This document shows positions 8,612 to 17,320 of a stretch of DNA of 64,000 nucleotides, piece by piece. The number at the start of each line of letters is the position of its first letter. Positions within the stretch are counted from its first letter, which is position 1. Location of the stretch: assembly GCF_003626975.1 (NCBI RefSeq), contig NZ_CP032616.1, forward strand, positions 2,294,001 through 2,358,000, read 5' to 3'. The translations under genes were made by a program, and so were the position numbers. A model generated the notes under the pieces. It searched no databases. It was not told the DNA's origin and saw nothing but the letters and a program-made list of their open reading frames with translations. This DNA is from Pseudomonas sp. DY-1 (GTDB lineage Bacteria; Pseudomonadota; Gammaproteobacteria; Pseudomonadales; Pseudomonadaceae).

Positions 8612-9211
8612 ATGATCCACCACGTTTGGGGGCTCTTCACCCATCCCGATCAAGAGTGGCAAGAGATCCGTGGCGAAGAGGAAAGCGTCAGCCACATGTA
8701 CCTCACCCACGTCCTGATCCTTGCTGCAATTCCCGTGATTTCTGCCTATATCGGCACCACCCAGGTCGGCTGGGTACTGGGCAAGGGCGATCCCGTGATG
8801 CTCACCCAGGCCAGCGCGTTGCAGATGTCCATCATGTCCTATCTGGCGATGCTCGCCGGCGTGGCAGTGATGGGCGGATTCATCCACTGGATGGCGCGCA
8901 CCTACGACGCCAATCCTAGCGTTACCGAGTGCATCGTCTTTGCCGCTTACTGCGCGACCCCGCTGTTCATCGGCGGTCTCGCGGCGCTCTACCCGCACCT
9001 CTGGTTCGGCGCAACAGTAGGCACATTAGCCATCTGCTACACGGTCTACCTGCTGTACGTGGGCATACCGACTTTCATGAACATTCCGAAAGACGAAGGC
9101 TTCCTGTTCTCCAGCTCGGTGCTGGCAGTGGGCCTGGTGGTGCTCGTGGCGATGATCGCCTCCGCCGTGATCCTCTGGGGCTTCGGCCTGGGGCCGGTGT
9201 ACACCAGCTGA
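8612..9211 (+). CDS. Yip1-family integral membrane protein
   Basis: This 199-residue protein has an N-terminal soluble segment (IHHVWGLFTHPDQEWQEIR) and five or so hydrophobic spans (for example VLILAAIPVISAYIG, YLAMLAGVAVMGGFIHWM, VGTLAICYTVYLLYVG and VLVAMIASAVILWGFG), as in bacterial Yip1-domain proteins. GAGGAGG lies 9 bases before the ATG at 8612. An intrinsic terminator follows 20 bases after the stop. The function of this family in bacteria is not established. Confidence 0.85.
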   Translation: MIHHVWGLFTHPDQEWQEIRGEEESVSHMYLTHVLILAAIPVISAYIGTTQVGWVLGKGDPVMLTQASALQMSIMSYLAMLAGVAVMGGFIHWMARTYDANPSVTECIVFAAYCATPLFIGGLAALYPHLWFGATVGTLAICYTVYLLYVGIPTFMNIPKDEGFLFSSSVLAVGLVVLVAMIASAVILWGFGLGPVYTS

Positions 9212-9228
9212 AAACCCTCGTTGACCAG

Positions 9229-9257
9229 AAGGCCGCCTGCGGGCGGCCTTTTCTTTT
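9229..9257 (+). terminator. Rho-independent terminator
   Basis: A 7-bp GC stem (GGCCGCC at 9231-9237 with GGCGGCC at 9242-9248) is followed by TTTTCTTTT. It terminates the Yip1-like gene. Confidence 0.9.
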
Positions 9258-9337
9258 GGCCGGGAATGACCGCTCGGCGTCACCACCTTTGGGCAGCAAA
9301 CGCTTTGCGGCATAATTCCGCGCCAACGGAGTGCCCT

Positions 9338-9829
9338 ATGCCCGAGCAGCTACTTGCCCGCGTCGAGGCCTGCTATCAGCAGGCCGAAGCCTTTTTCAAA
9401 TGCCGGTTTCCCCGCCCCGAAGTGAGCTTCAAGCTACGCGGGCAGAAGGCCGGCGTCGCCCATCTGGACGAAAACAAGCTGCGTTTCAACCCGCAGCTCT
9501 ACCGCGAAAACCAGGAAGACTTCCTGCGCCAGACCGTCGCCCACGAAGTGGCGCACCTGGTAGCCCATCAACTGTTCGGCCCCCGAATCCAACCCCATGG
9601 CGAGGAATGGCAGCTGATCATGCGCGGGGTCTACGAACTCCCCCCAAACCGCTGCCACACCTATGAGGTGAACCGGCGCAAGGTGACGCGCTACCTGTAC
9701 CGCTGCGCCTGCCCCGACGGCCATCCTTTCTCCGCCCAGCGCCACGCCCTGGTGACGCGCGGGCGCCGCTACTACTGTCGGCGCTGCCAGGTGACTCTGG
9801 TGTTCAGCGGGGAACAAAGCCAGGTTTAG
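9338..9829 (+). CDS. SprT-family zinc metalloprotease-like protein
   Basis: This 163-residue SprT/SprT-like domain protein has the zinc motif TVAHEVAHLVAHQLFG (HEVAH, about residues 69-73) and a C-terminal zinc-ribbon-like region (YRCACPDGHPF and YYCRRCQVT). The family resembles the protease core of eukaryotic Spartan, but the role in Pseudomonas is not defined. The start at 9338 matches the conserved MPEQLLARVEACY. The stop is followed by a block of palindromic repeats. Confidence 0.9.
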   Translation: MPEQLLARVEACYQQAEAFFKCRFPRPEVSFKLRGQKAGVAHLDENKLRFNPQLYRENQEDFLRQTVAHEVAHLVAHQLFGPRIQPHGEEWQLIMRGVYELPPNRCHTYEVNRRKVTRYLYRCACPDGHPFSAQRHALVTRGRRYYCRRCQVTLVFSGEQSQV

Positions 9830-9955
9830 GACCTGTGGCGGACCTGTGGGGACGAATTCATTCGCCATGCAGGCCGAAGGCCTGCCCACCGGAGGCCGGG
9901 GACCGCCATGCGGTCCTCAGCGAATGAGTTCGCCCCCCACAAGGTTCCTGCTTCG
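9830..9955. repeat. Intergenic palindromic repeat block
   Basis: The gap between convergent genes holds GACGAATTCATTCGCC near 9853 and its inverted counterpart GGCGAACTCATTCGC (written GCGAATGAGTTCGCC near 9921), with GGCCGAAGGCCT between them. The same GCGAATTCAT core recurs at 18347 and 22284, so this is a dispersed REP-like family that probably doubles as a bidirectional terminator. Confidence 0.65.
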
Positions 9956-9960
9956 CCCCG

Positions 9961-11142
9961 TCAACCCACCACCTTCGCCGCCTTCAGCCCCTCGATCTGC
10001 TCGGCGCTGAGCCCCAGCGCGGCCAGCACTTCAGCGGTATGCGAGCCCAACGGGCCGCCGGCATGGCGCGGCGCGGGCAGGCCGGCAGAGAACCTGATCG
10101 GACAGCCGATCTGCTTCTGCGCAGGCAAGCCTTCGCGCGGAACCTCCACCACCAGGCCGCGGGCCTTGATCTGTGGATGATCCACCGCCTCGGACAGCGG
10201 CAGCATCGGCTCCACGCAGGCGTCCAGCTCGGCGAAGACCTCGACCCACTCGGCGAAGTCGCGCTTTTCGAATTCGATCTCGATGGCCCGTTTCAGCTCC
10301 TGCTGGTCTTCGGGCCTGGGCGACAGCCCCTTCGCTGCCAGCTCGGGACGGCCAAGGGCGGCGCAGAACTGCTGCATGAACTGCGGCTCCAAGCTTCCTA
10401 CAGAGAACCAGCGGCCATCACGGGTACGGTAGTAGTCGTAGAAGCTGCCGCCATTCAGGGCCTGGTTCTCCATGGCCGGTTCAACACCCGCACCGAGATA
10501 GCTGGCACCCGCCATGCCGTGCAGGGCGAAGGCGCAGTCGGTCATGCTGACGTCCACGTGCTGCCCCTCCCCTGTCACCTGGCGATGGATCACAGCCGCG
10601 AGCAGGCCCATCACCCCATGCAGGGAGCCGCCGCCAATATCCGCGAGTTGTACGCCCAGCGGCAGCGGTCCGCTGTCGCGGCGTCCGGTGTAGCTGGCGA
10701 TACCGGCCAGGGCCAGGTAGTTGATGTCGTGTCCGGCACGGTCGCGATAGGGGCCGGTCTGGCCATAGCCGGTGATGGATAAATAGATCAGCTTCGGGTT
10801 GATCGCCTTCAGCGCTTCATAACCCAGCCCCAGCCGTTCCATGACGCCTGGACGGAACTGTTCCAGGACGATGTCGTATTCCTGCACCAGTTGTCTGACC
10901 AGCTCCACCGCCTCCGGCCGTTTCAAGTCCAGGGCAATGCTGCGCTTGTTGCGGTTCAGATAGGCGTGGCTGGTGGACTGGCCGCCGTCGTGGGGCGGCA
11001 GCACACGCACCAGGTCTGTACGCGTAGGCGACTCCACCCGGAGCACATCGGCGCCCATGTCAGCCAGCAGCAACGAGGCGAAGGGCCCCGGCAGCAGGGT
11101 GGAGAAGTCGAGGATTTTCAGCGAAGACAAAGGGCCTTTCAT
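9961..11142 (-). CDS. Class III CoA transferase (CaiB/BaiF family)
   Basis: This 393-residue protein starts MKGPLSSLKILDFSTLLPG and shows the family hallmarks FASLLLADMGADVLRVESP, YLNRNKRSIALDLK, LIYLSITGYGQTGP and QLADIGGGSLHGVMGLLAA, which contains the Asp that forms the acyl anhydride. It moves CoA between carboxylic acids, but the acid pair is unknown. It is last in a four-gene leftward cluster, 29 bases after the ligase gene. This context suggests activation and beta-oxidation of an unusual organic acid. The ATG at 11142 is preferred to the in-frame one at 11175, which overlaps the upstream gene. Confidence 0.9.
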   Translation of the reverse strand: MKGPLSSLKILDFSTLLPGPFASLLLADMGADVLRVESPTRTDLVRVLPPHDGGQSTSHAYLNRNKRSIALDLKRPEAVELVRQLVQEYDIVLEQFRPGVMERLGLGYEALKAINPKLIYLSITGYGQTGPYRDRAGHDINYLALAGIASYTGRRDSGPLPLGVQLADIGGGSLHGVMGLLAAVIHRQVTGEGQHVDVSMTDCAFALHGMAGASYLGAGVEPAMENQALNGGSFYDYYRTRDGRWFSVGSLEPQFMQQFCAALGRPELAAKGLSPRPEDQQELKRAIEIEFEKRDFAEWVEVFAELDACVEPMLPLSEAVDHPQIKARGLVVEVPREGLPAQKQIGCPIRFSAGLPAPRHAGGPLGSHTAEVLAALGLSAEQIEGLKAAKVVG

Positions 11143-11171
11143 GGCAACTCCTGATGCGTATGTTCTGGCGG

Positions 11172-12809
11172 TCATTCCCAGTGCAACGCCTGGTGTGCAT
11201 CGAGACGGTCGACCGCCGGGGCGTAACGGGCCTCCAGCACGTTGCGGCGAATCTTCATGGTCGGGGTCATGCAGCCGTTATCCACCGTCCAGGGCTCACG
11301 CACCAGCAGCAGATGGCTGACGCGCTCATGGGGCAGCAGCCGGTCATTGAGTTGTTCGAGGGTGGTCAGCAGGTCCGCCTCCACCTGGGCGCGGGCCTGC
11401 TCGCGGGCGGCCGGGCTCAGCTCGATCAACGCCAGCGGCTGGTCCAGGCCGCTGCCCATCAGACACACCTGCTCGACCCAGAGATTCTTGGCGATTTCGC
11501 CCTCGATGGGGGCCGGCGCCACGTACTTGCCCTTGCTGGTCTTGAAGATGTCCTTCACCCGACCGGTAATGCGCAGGTAGCCGTCGTCGTCGACATGCCC
11601 CTTGTCGCCGGTATGCAGCCAGCCATCGCGCAGGGTTTCTGCGCTCTTCTCCGGCTCCAGGTAGTAGCCGCTCATCAGCGATGGGCTGCGGTAGAGGATT
11701 TCTCCGTCATCGGCGATGCGCAGGTCGTTGTCCGGCATCACCCGGCCCACCGTGCCGAAGCGCACCTGCCCCGGCCGATTGAAGTTGCCGTAGGCGAAAT
11801 TCTCGGTCATGCCGTAGCCCTCGCAGATAGTCAGGCCGATGCGCCGATACCACTCCAGCAACGCCACCGGAATGGGCGCCGCACCGCTCACCAGCACTCG
11901 CGCGCGGTCCAGCCCCAGACCGCGGCGGATCTTCCACGCCACCAGAGCCCCCAGCAGCGGAATGGCCAGCAAGCGGTCGAGTCGCCCCTGGGGTAGCCGC
12001 TCCAGTACGCCCTGCTGGAAGCGCGTCCACAAGCGTGGAACCGAGAAGAACTGGGTTGGTCGCACCTGACGCAGGTCTTCAGCGAAGGTTTCCAGGGATT
12101 CGACGAAAGCGATTTCACCGCCGCAATAGAGGCTGTTGGTTTGCACCAGGAAGCGTTCGGCGGCATGAGACAGCGGCAGGTAGGAAAAGAACCGGTCGTC
12201 CGGCCCCAGCCCCATTTCCCCTACCGAGCGGCTGGAGGCGAAGGCGAACGCCCGCGCCGTCTGCATCACGCCCTTGGGCTGGCCGGTGGTGCCGGAGGTA
12301 TAGAGGATGCTGAGCAGTTCGTCCGGGCGCTGCTCATGGGTTTTACTCATGGGTTCGTAACGCGACAGCAAATCGCCCCAGGCATGTTCGGCGCGCAGCG
12401 TCGGATAGGGCATGGCGATGCGTGCCACGCTGTCGGGAATGCCGGATTCCAGGCGCTCGGCATCATCCAGCTTGCCGAGGATGATCACCTTGCATGCGGA
12501 ATGGCGTAGCACGTACTCGATGCTCTCGGCCGATTGCAGCGGGTAGAGCGGCACGCTGACCAGTCCGGCGAGCATGATCGCCATGTCGCTCAGGATCCAT
12601 TCCGCGCAGTTCTTCGCAAGTATTGCCACCCGGTCGCCCGGCTCGCAGCCCAGGGCCCGCAGTGCGCTGGCCAGGCGCCGGGCGCGGTCGTCGGCCTCGC
12701 GCCAGGTGATGGGATGCCAGGTCCGCGCCACCGGCTGGCGCAGCCAGACGCGGTCTGGCGTGGTCGCCACCCAGTGGGTGAAACGTTGCAACGGCAATGC
12801 TTCGCTCAT
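11172..12809 (-). CDS. AMP-forming acyl-CoA synthetase (long-chain type)
   Basis: This 545-residue ANL-superfamily ligase has the P-loop YTSGTTGQPKGV (about residues 170-181), YGMTENFAYG, LHTGDKGHVDDDGYL and GRVKDIFKTSKGKYVAP. The last is the A8/A10-like segment of long-chain FadD-type enzymes with the catalytic Lys in KGKYVAP. It activates a carboxylic acid to its acyl-CoA, with ATP cleaved to AMP. It is third in the cluster with the acyl-CoA dehydrogenase, amidohydrolase and CoA transferase. The chain length and nature of the substrate are not determined. Confidence 0.92.
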   Translation of the reverse strand: MSEALPLQRFTHWVATTPDRVWLRQPVARTWHPITWREADDRARRLASALRALGCEPGDRVAILAKNCAEWILSDMAIMLAGLVSVPLYPLQSAESIEYVLRHSACKVIILGKLDDAERLESGIPDSVARIAMPYPTLRAEHAWGDLLSRYEPMSKTHEQRPDELLSILYTSGTTGQPKGVMQTARAFAFASSRSVGEMGLGPDDRFFSYLPLSHAAERFLVQTNSLYCGGEIAFVESLETFAEDLRQVRPTQFFSVPRLWTRFQQGVLERLPQGRLDRLLAIPLLGALVAWKIRRGLGLDRARVLVSGAAPIPVALLEWYRRIGLTICEGYGMTENFAYGNFNRPGQVRFGTVGRVMPDNDLRIADDGEILYRSPSLMSGYYLEPEKSAETLRDGWLHTGDKGHVDDDGYLRITGRVKDIFKTSKGKYVAPAPIEGEIAKNLWVEQVCLMGSGLDQPLALIELSPAAREQARAQVEADLLTTLEQLNDRLLPHERVSHLLLVREPWTVDNGCMTPTMKIRRNVLEARYAPAVDRLDAHQALHWE

Positions 12810-12861
12810 CCTTCGCCCCTCTTATTGTTGTTATCGGCTCGCTGCCCAATGGCCCATCACT

Positions 12862-13692
12862 CTAGAGCTTGAACACTCTTCGTGCGTTGCCGTGAAGGAA
12901 TTTTCCTTTCACATCCTCCGACAGCCCCATCTCCTCTACCTGCTCCATGCAACGCGAGAGCGACAACTGCGGAAAGTTGCTGCCGAATAGCACCTTGTCC
13001 TGGCCGTAAGTCTTCATGTACTGGATCAACGCCTGCGGGTAGTAGCGCGGCAGGTAGGCAGAAGTATCGATATAGATGTTGTCGTGCTTCCAGGCGACGC
13101 CAATCATTTCCTCGGTCCAGGGATGGCCGATATGCCCAGCGACGATGCGCAGCTCGGGGAAGTCCAGCGCCACCTCGTCCAGGTACGGCACGGGCCGGCC
13201 GGTTTCCGAGGGCATCAGCGGGCCGGTGTGGCCCACCTGAGTGCAGAAGGGGATGTCCAGCTCGATGCACTTCGCATAGAGCGGGTAGTAGAGCCGGTGG
13301 TTGGGCGGCAGTTTCCACAGCCATGGCACTACCCGCAGCGCCTTGAAACCCAGCTCATTCACGGCGCGGTCCAACTCGCGCAGGGCGGCCATGGGCTTGC
13401 TCATGTCCACCGCTGCAACCCCGACGAAGCGATCGGGGAAGGCGCGGGTGTATTCGGCCACTTCTTCGTTGGTGCTTACCCAGCGTTCAGGACGGCACCA
13501 GGCGCTGACCATCAGCTTGTCGATGCCGGCACGGTCCATTTCGGCAACGGTTTGCTCGGGACTCAGGCCCTTGTCGAGCAGGGACGTGGTTCCGGACTTC
13601 TCGAACAGCCGCACTGCCTCGGGTATCAGCTCGCGGGTTCGGCCAGTAGCAAGCTGGGCCCAGGCATCGATGGCGCCTTTTGCGTGAGTCAT
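12862..13692 (-). CDS. Amidohydrolase-2 (ACMSD-like) family protein
   Basis: This 276-residue TIM-barrel metal-dependent hydrolase or decarboxylase has GHIGHPWTEEMIG (metal His), VGHTGPLMPSE and KVLFGSNFPQLS. The last motif carries Asn where many relatives have the Asp of FGTDFP or FGSDFP, and the N-terminal metal site (usually DxHxH) is not evident. It may therefore bind metal differently or be catalytically altered. The position between an acyl-CoA dehydrogenase and an acyl-CoA ligase suggests processing of a ring-derived acid, but that is inference. Confidence 0.8.
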   Translation of the reverse strand: MTHAKGAIDAWAQLATGRTRELIPEAVRLFEKSGTTSLLDKGLSPEQTVAEMDRAGIDKLMVSAWCRPERWVSTNEEVAEYTRAFPDRFVGVAAVDMSKPMAALRELDRAVNELGFKALRVVPWLWKLPPNHRLYYPLYAKCIELDIPFCTQVGHTGPLMPSETGRPVPYLDEVALDFPELRIVAGHIGHPWTEEMIGVAWKHDNIYIDTSAYLPRYYPQALIQYMKTYGQDKVLFGSNFPQLSLSRCMEQVEEMGLSEDVKGKFLHGNARRVFKL

Positions 13693-13784
13693 GACGATTG
13701 CCTCAATAGTGTCTGTTCAAGGTGCGCACGGCACACCCTACGGGGCACATTTGTACGGTGCGCCACGCGCACCGCCCGCCATCC

Positions 13785-14924
13785 TCAGAGCTTCATCCCG
13801 CGGCTGATGATCTCTTTCATGATTTCCGAAGTGCCGGCGAAGATGCGCTGGATACGCGCGTTCGCGTACATCTTGCAGATCGGGTACTCCCACATGTAGC
13901 CCCAGCCGCCATGCAACTGCACGCCTTCGTCCACCACCTTGCACAGCAGTTCTGTGGTGAACAGCTTGGCCTCGGCGGCCACCTCGGGAGTGAGCTTCTT
14001 CTGGTTGTGGTCCATCACGCAGCGGTCGGTGAACACCTGCGCGACGTCGATCTGGGTACGCATCTCGGCCAGCTTGAAGCGGGTGTTCTGGAAGTGCGCT
14101 ACGGGCCGATCGAAGGCCTTGCGCTCCTTCACGTAGTCGATGGTGGTGAGCAGCGCGGCCTCGGCGCCGGCCACTGCACCGCAGGCATTGGTCAGCCGCT
14201 CCTGAGCGAGCATGTTCATCAGATAGAAGAAGCCACCCTTGGCATCGCCCAGCAGGTTTTCCTTCGGCACCTTCACGTTATTGAAGAACAGCTCGGCAGT
14301 GTCCTGGCTCTTCATGCCCAGCTTCTTCAGGTTGCGACCACGCTCGAAACCCTCCATGCCCCGCTCCACCAGGAACAGACCCATGGCGTGCTTGTTCGCC
14401 GGGTCGGTCTTGGCGGCGACGATCACCACGTCCGCCAGCAGCCCGTTTGAGATGAACACCTTGGAGCCGTTGAGCAGGTAATGGTCACCCTTGTCGATTG
14501 CGGTAGTGCGCATGCCAGCCAGATCGGAGCCAGCGGAAGGTTCGGTCATGGCCACAGCGAGGATGGTTTCGCCGCGGATGATTCCCGGTAGGAAGCGCGC
14601 CTTCTGCTCGGCGTTGCCGTACTCGGCGATGTAGGGGCCGCAGAGGGCCGAATGCAGAGGAATCATGAAGCCCGGCTCGTTGATGTAGGCCAGTTCCTCG
14701 CACATGATCTGCTCGTAACGGAAGTCCTTGAGCCCGGAACCACCGTATTCCTCGTCCGCCCAAGGCAGCAGGAAGCCCATCTCCCCAGCTTTCTTCCACA
14801 CGCTGCGGTCGACCACGCCGGCCGCTTCCCACTCGTCCTGGTGCGGAACCACTTCCCTTTGCAGGAAGGCTCGGAAAGCCTCGCGGAACAGATTGTGTTC
14901 GGTCTCGAAATGAATGCGCTGCAT
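13785..14924 (-). CDS. Acyl-CoA dehydrogenase
   Basis: This 379-residue flavoprotein has the signatures AVAMTEPSAGSDLAGMRT and GGWGYMWEYPICKMYANARIQRIFAGTSEIMKEI. The Glu in GTSEIM fits the active-site base of medium or long-chain enzymes. It oxidises an acyl-CoA to the 2-enoyl-CoA with FAD and passes electrons to ETF. The ATG at 14924 has GGGAGG 8 bases upstream. It is the first gene of the leftward acyl-CoA cluster ending at 9961. Confidence 0.93.
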   Translation of the reverse strand: MQRIHFETEHNLFREAFRAFLQREVVPHQDEWEAAGVVDRSVWKKAGEMGFLLPWADEEYGGSGLKDFRYEQIMCEELAYINEPGFMIPLHSALCGPYIAEYGNAEQKARFLPGIIRGETILAVAMTEPSAGSDLAGMRTTAIDKGDHYLLNGSKVFISNGLLADVVIVAAKTDPANKHAMGLFLVERGMEGFERGRNLKKLGMKSQDTAELFFNNVKVPKENLLGDAKGGFFYLMNMLAQERLTNACGAVAGAEAALLTTIDYVKERKAFDRPVAHFQNTRFKLAEMRTQIDVAQVFTDRCVMDHNQKKLTPEVAAEAKLFTTELLCKVVDEGVQLHGGWGYMWEYPICKMYANARIQRIFAGTSEIMKEIISRGMKL

Positions 14925-15033
14925 GGGGTTGCCTCCCTGGGCCGAAGTCGTGCCGCAGGTTAGGCGCCAGCGCCTTGCGCCCTCAATGACGCAAGCGCTC
15001 AGAGCGAATTGACTCAATCGACCAGATACGCAT

Positions 15034-15486
15034 TCAACCGAACAGCTTGCCCAAAAGCGACGACATCAGGCTCTTGCGCCCAAGTTTCTTCACATAAGGC
15101 ACGTAGTCCTGGTCTTCCTGCTTGACGTGGCTGACCAGCCAGAGGCCGATGAAGATTCTTGCCTTGGCCGCTACCTTGGCGGGAGCCTCACCTGATTCAA
15201 GCTTCTTGAGCAGGTCCTGGGCCCGCGCCTTGAAACTTTCATGGGTGGCCCGATGCGCCTCCAGCATCGGATATCCAGCCTGCTCCATCAGCGACTCTTC
15301 GTAAGTGTTGTGGGAAATGGCGTAGTGGATCAGGCCATGCACTACGAGTTCGAGCCCCTGCGAATCGTCGCGGGCGACCCCTTCCTCGATCTCGGCGAAG
15401 TAGTCGAAGAGACGCTTGTGCTGCTCGTCAATGATCGAGATCCCGGTCGAATAATCCGACGACCAGGCAAGATTCATGCTGTTCAT
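15034..15486 (-). CDS. Bacteriohemerythrin
   Basis: This 150-residue four-helix oxygen-binding di-iron protein retains the ligand pattern: DEQHKRLFDYFAEIE, HGLIHYAISHNTYEESLM, HRATHESF and HVKQEDQDYV. The start MNSMNLAW at 15486 has AAGGAC 8 bases upstream. Family members store or deliver O2 or sense it in the cytoplasm. An ANR/FNR-like box at 15589-15602 lies about 100 bases upstream of the start, consistent with induction under low oxygen. Confidence 0.92.
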   Translation of the reverse strand: MNSMNLAWSSDYSTGISIIDEQHKRLFDYFAEIEEGVARDDSQGLELVVHGLIHYAISHNTYEESLMEQAGYPMLEAHRATHESFKARAQDLLKKLESGEAPAKVAAKARIFIGLWLVSHVKQEDQDYVPYVKKLGRKSLMSSLLGKLFG

Positions 15487-15588
15487 GGTGTTGTCCTTAG
15501 TACCAAACGGCGCAGAAAGAGGCACAGCGCCTGCAGGCACCCACCCCGTGAAGGGCGAGAATGTTCCTTTGGCGCCAGCGCACCGGGC

Positions 15589-15602
15589 TTGACCCAGATC
15601 AA
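15589..15602 (-). promoter_or_regulatory. ANR/FNR-type box upstream of bacteriohemerythrin gene
   Basis: On the minus strand the site reads TTGATCTGGGTCAA, one mismatch from the FNR/ANR consensus TTGAT-N4-ATCAA. It lies 103 bases upstream of the bacteriohemerythrin start. A class II promoter would begin about 41 bases further downstream. Confidence 0.6.
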
Positions 15603-15625
15603 GTCGAAGAGCCATTCGGCAGGAC

Positions 15626-15656
15626 AAAGAAAGCCCGGCTACGGGGAGCCGGGCTT
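15626..15656 (-). terminator. Rho-independent terminator of dctA
   Basis: A perfect 10-bp stem (AAGCCCGGCT at 15631-15640 with AGCCGGGCTT at 15647-15656) is followed on the minus strand by TTTCTTTG. It lies about 50 bases past the dctA stop. Confidence 0.88.
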
Positions 15657-15701
15657 GAGAAAGTCTCCTCGCGGGGAGGAGAACGCTGTAGCAGTCGTCG
15701 A

Positions 15702-16997
15702 TCAGGCAGCGGTCTGCGGAGCGGCAGGAGCTTCGGACTTTCCGCTGGAAGCCAGCTCACGCTGCAGAGTGTCTTCGTCCAGTTGCTTGCACCACTTGGC
15801 GACCACGATGGTGGCAACGCCGTTGCCGATCAGGTTGGTCAGGGCACGGGCTTCGGACATGAAGCGGTCGATGCCGAGGATCAGTGCCAGGCCGGCAACC
15901 GGCAGGTGGCCAACGGCGGACAGAGTGGCGGCCAACACAATGAAGCCGGAACCGGTGACGCCGGCGGCGCCCTTGGATGCGATCAGCAGCACAGCCAGCA
16001 GGGTCAGCTGGTGAGTGATGTCCATGGTGGTGTCAGTAGCCTGGGCGATGAACACCGCAGCCATGGTCAGGTAGATGGAAGTGCCATCCAGGTTGAAGGA
16101 GTAGCCAGTGGGGATCACCAGGCCGACCACGGACTTCTTGGCACCCAGTTTTTCCATCTTGTTCAGCATGCGCGGCAGGGCCGACTCGGAAGAAGACGTA
16201 CCGAGTACGATCAGCAACTCTTCGCGGATGTAGCGGATGAAGCGCAGGATGCTGAAGCCGTGGGCACGGGCGATACCGCCCAGGACCACCAGGATGAAGA
16301 ACACGCAGGTGATGTAGAAGCACAGCATCAACTGGCCAAGCTGCACCAGCGAACCCACGCCGTACTGGCCGATGGTGAAGGCCATGGCACCGAAGGCACC
16401 GATGGGGGCGACCTTCATGATCATGTTGATGATGCCGAACATGACCTGGGCGATGCGATCGATGAATTCCAGCACCGGCTTGCCGTAGTCACCCATGCGC
16501 TGCAGGGCGAAAGCGAAGATCACGGAGAAGAACAGCACCTGCAGGATGTCACCCGAGGCGAAGGCGCCAACGATGGTGCTGGGGATGACGTTGAGCAGGA
16601 AGGCAATGGTGCTCTGCTGTTCGCCGGCAGCGGTGAAGGCGGCAATGCCCTTGGTGTCCAGGGTGGCCGGATCGACATGCATGCCGACACCAGGCTGGAC
16701 GATGTTGACCACGACCAGGCCGATGATCAGCGCGATGGTGGATACGATTTCGAAATACAGCAGCGCGTAGCCGCCGGTCTTACCCACTGCCTTCATGTCC
16801 TGCATGCCGGCGATGCCGCTGACCACGGTGCAGAAAATGATGGGCGCGATGGCCATCTTGATCAGTTTGACGAAGCCGTCACCCAGGGGTTTGAGCGCAA
16901 CACCGGTCTCCGGATAGAAGTGACCCAGCAGGATGCCGATGGCGATGGCGACGATGACCTGGACGTACAGGCTCTTGTAGAACGGTTGGCGGGACAT
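15702..16997 (-). CDS. dctA: C4-dicarboxylate:cation symporter
   Basis: This 431-residue DAACS-family transporter takes up succinate, fumarate and malate with protons or sodium. It has the N terminus [22 protein letters not shown], the serine-rich reentrant loop [15 protein letters not shown], and the substrate-site helices [32 protein letters not shown] and [16 protein letters not shown]. All match DctA. A sigma54-type promoter lies about 130 bases upstream, so control by a DctB/DctD-like system is likely, although those genes are not in the window. Confidence 0.95.
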   Translation of the reverse strand: MSRQPFYKSLYVQVIVAIAIGILLGHFYPETGVALKPLGDGFVKLIKMAIAPIIFCTVVSGIAGMQDMKAVGKTGGYALLYFEIVSTIALIIGLVVVNIVQPGVGMHVDPATLDTKGIAAFTAAGEQQSTIAFLLNVIPSTIVGAFASGDILQVLFFSVIFAFALQRMGDYGKPVLEFIDRIAQVMFGIINMIMKVAPIGAFGAMAFTIGQYGVGSLVQLGQLMLCFYITCVFFILVVLGGIARAHGFSILRFIRYIREELLIVLGTSSSESALPRMLNKMEKLGAKKSVVGLVIPTGYSFNLDGTSIYLTMAAVFIAQATDTTMDITHQLTLLAVLLIASKGAAGVTGSGFIVLAATLSAVGHLPVAGLALILGIDRFMSEARALTNLIGNGVATIVVAKWCKQLDEDTLQRELASSGKSEAPAAPQTAA

Positions 16998-17125
16998 GGC
17001 AGTGTTCCTTTCAAGTGATCCCGACCTGTTCCGTAAGGCCTGGCGTCACTGTGATCGACATATCTCCCTGTCTGGGAGACTTTTGTTGTTGTGCGGTCCA
17101 GTCGAATGGACGGCAATCTCTCCAT

Positions 17126-17141
17126 AGCAGCCGTTGTGCCA
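17126..17141 (-). promoter_or_regulatory. Sigma54 (-24/-12) promoter of dctA
   Basis: On the minus strand the site reads TGGCACAACGGCTGCT. It keeps the GG and GC dinucleotides at the right spacing and differs from TGGCAC-N5-TTGCW by one base. Transcription would start near 17115, giving a leader of about 118 bases. The rest of the 320-base gap between dctA and the AraC-family gene is AT-rich near 17150-17190 and shows no gene. Confidence 0.75.
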
Positions 17142-17320
17142 AGTCCTCTGATTTTAATAAAGTCTTATATTTCAATGACTTGAAAGAGAAACAAACCCAG
17201 CCCAACGCATCCCTTGGGCGGATTTCCGCCAGGACCCCAGGGGGATTTCCGCCACTTGCGCCCTTGTGGCCGCCTCCAGCCACGCCCTAACATCGGCCTC
17301 CCTGACCACGGATCAGCCCC

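Noticed and set aside
15561..17018. A 485-codon open frame antisense to dctA
   Set aside because: It is His/Asp/Gln-rich and repetitive, produced by the opposite strand of a transporter gene, with no family match.
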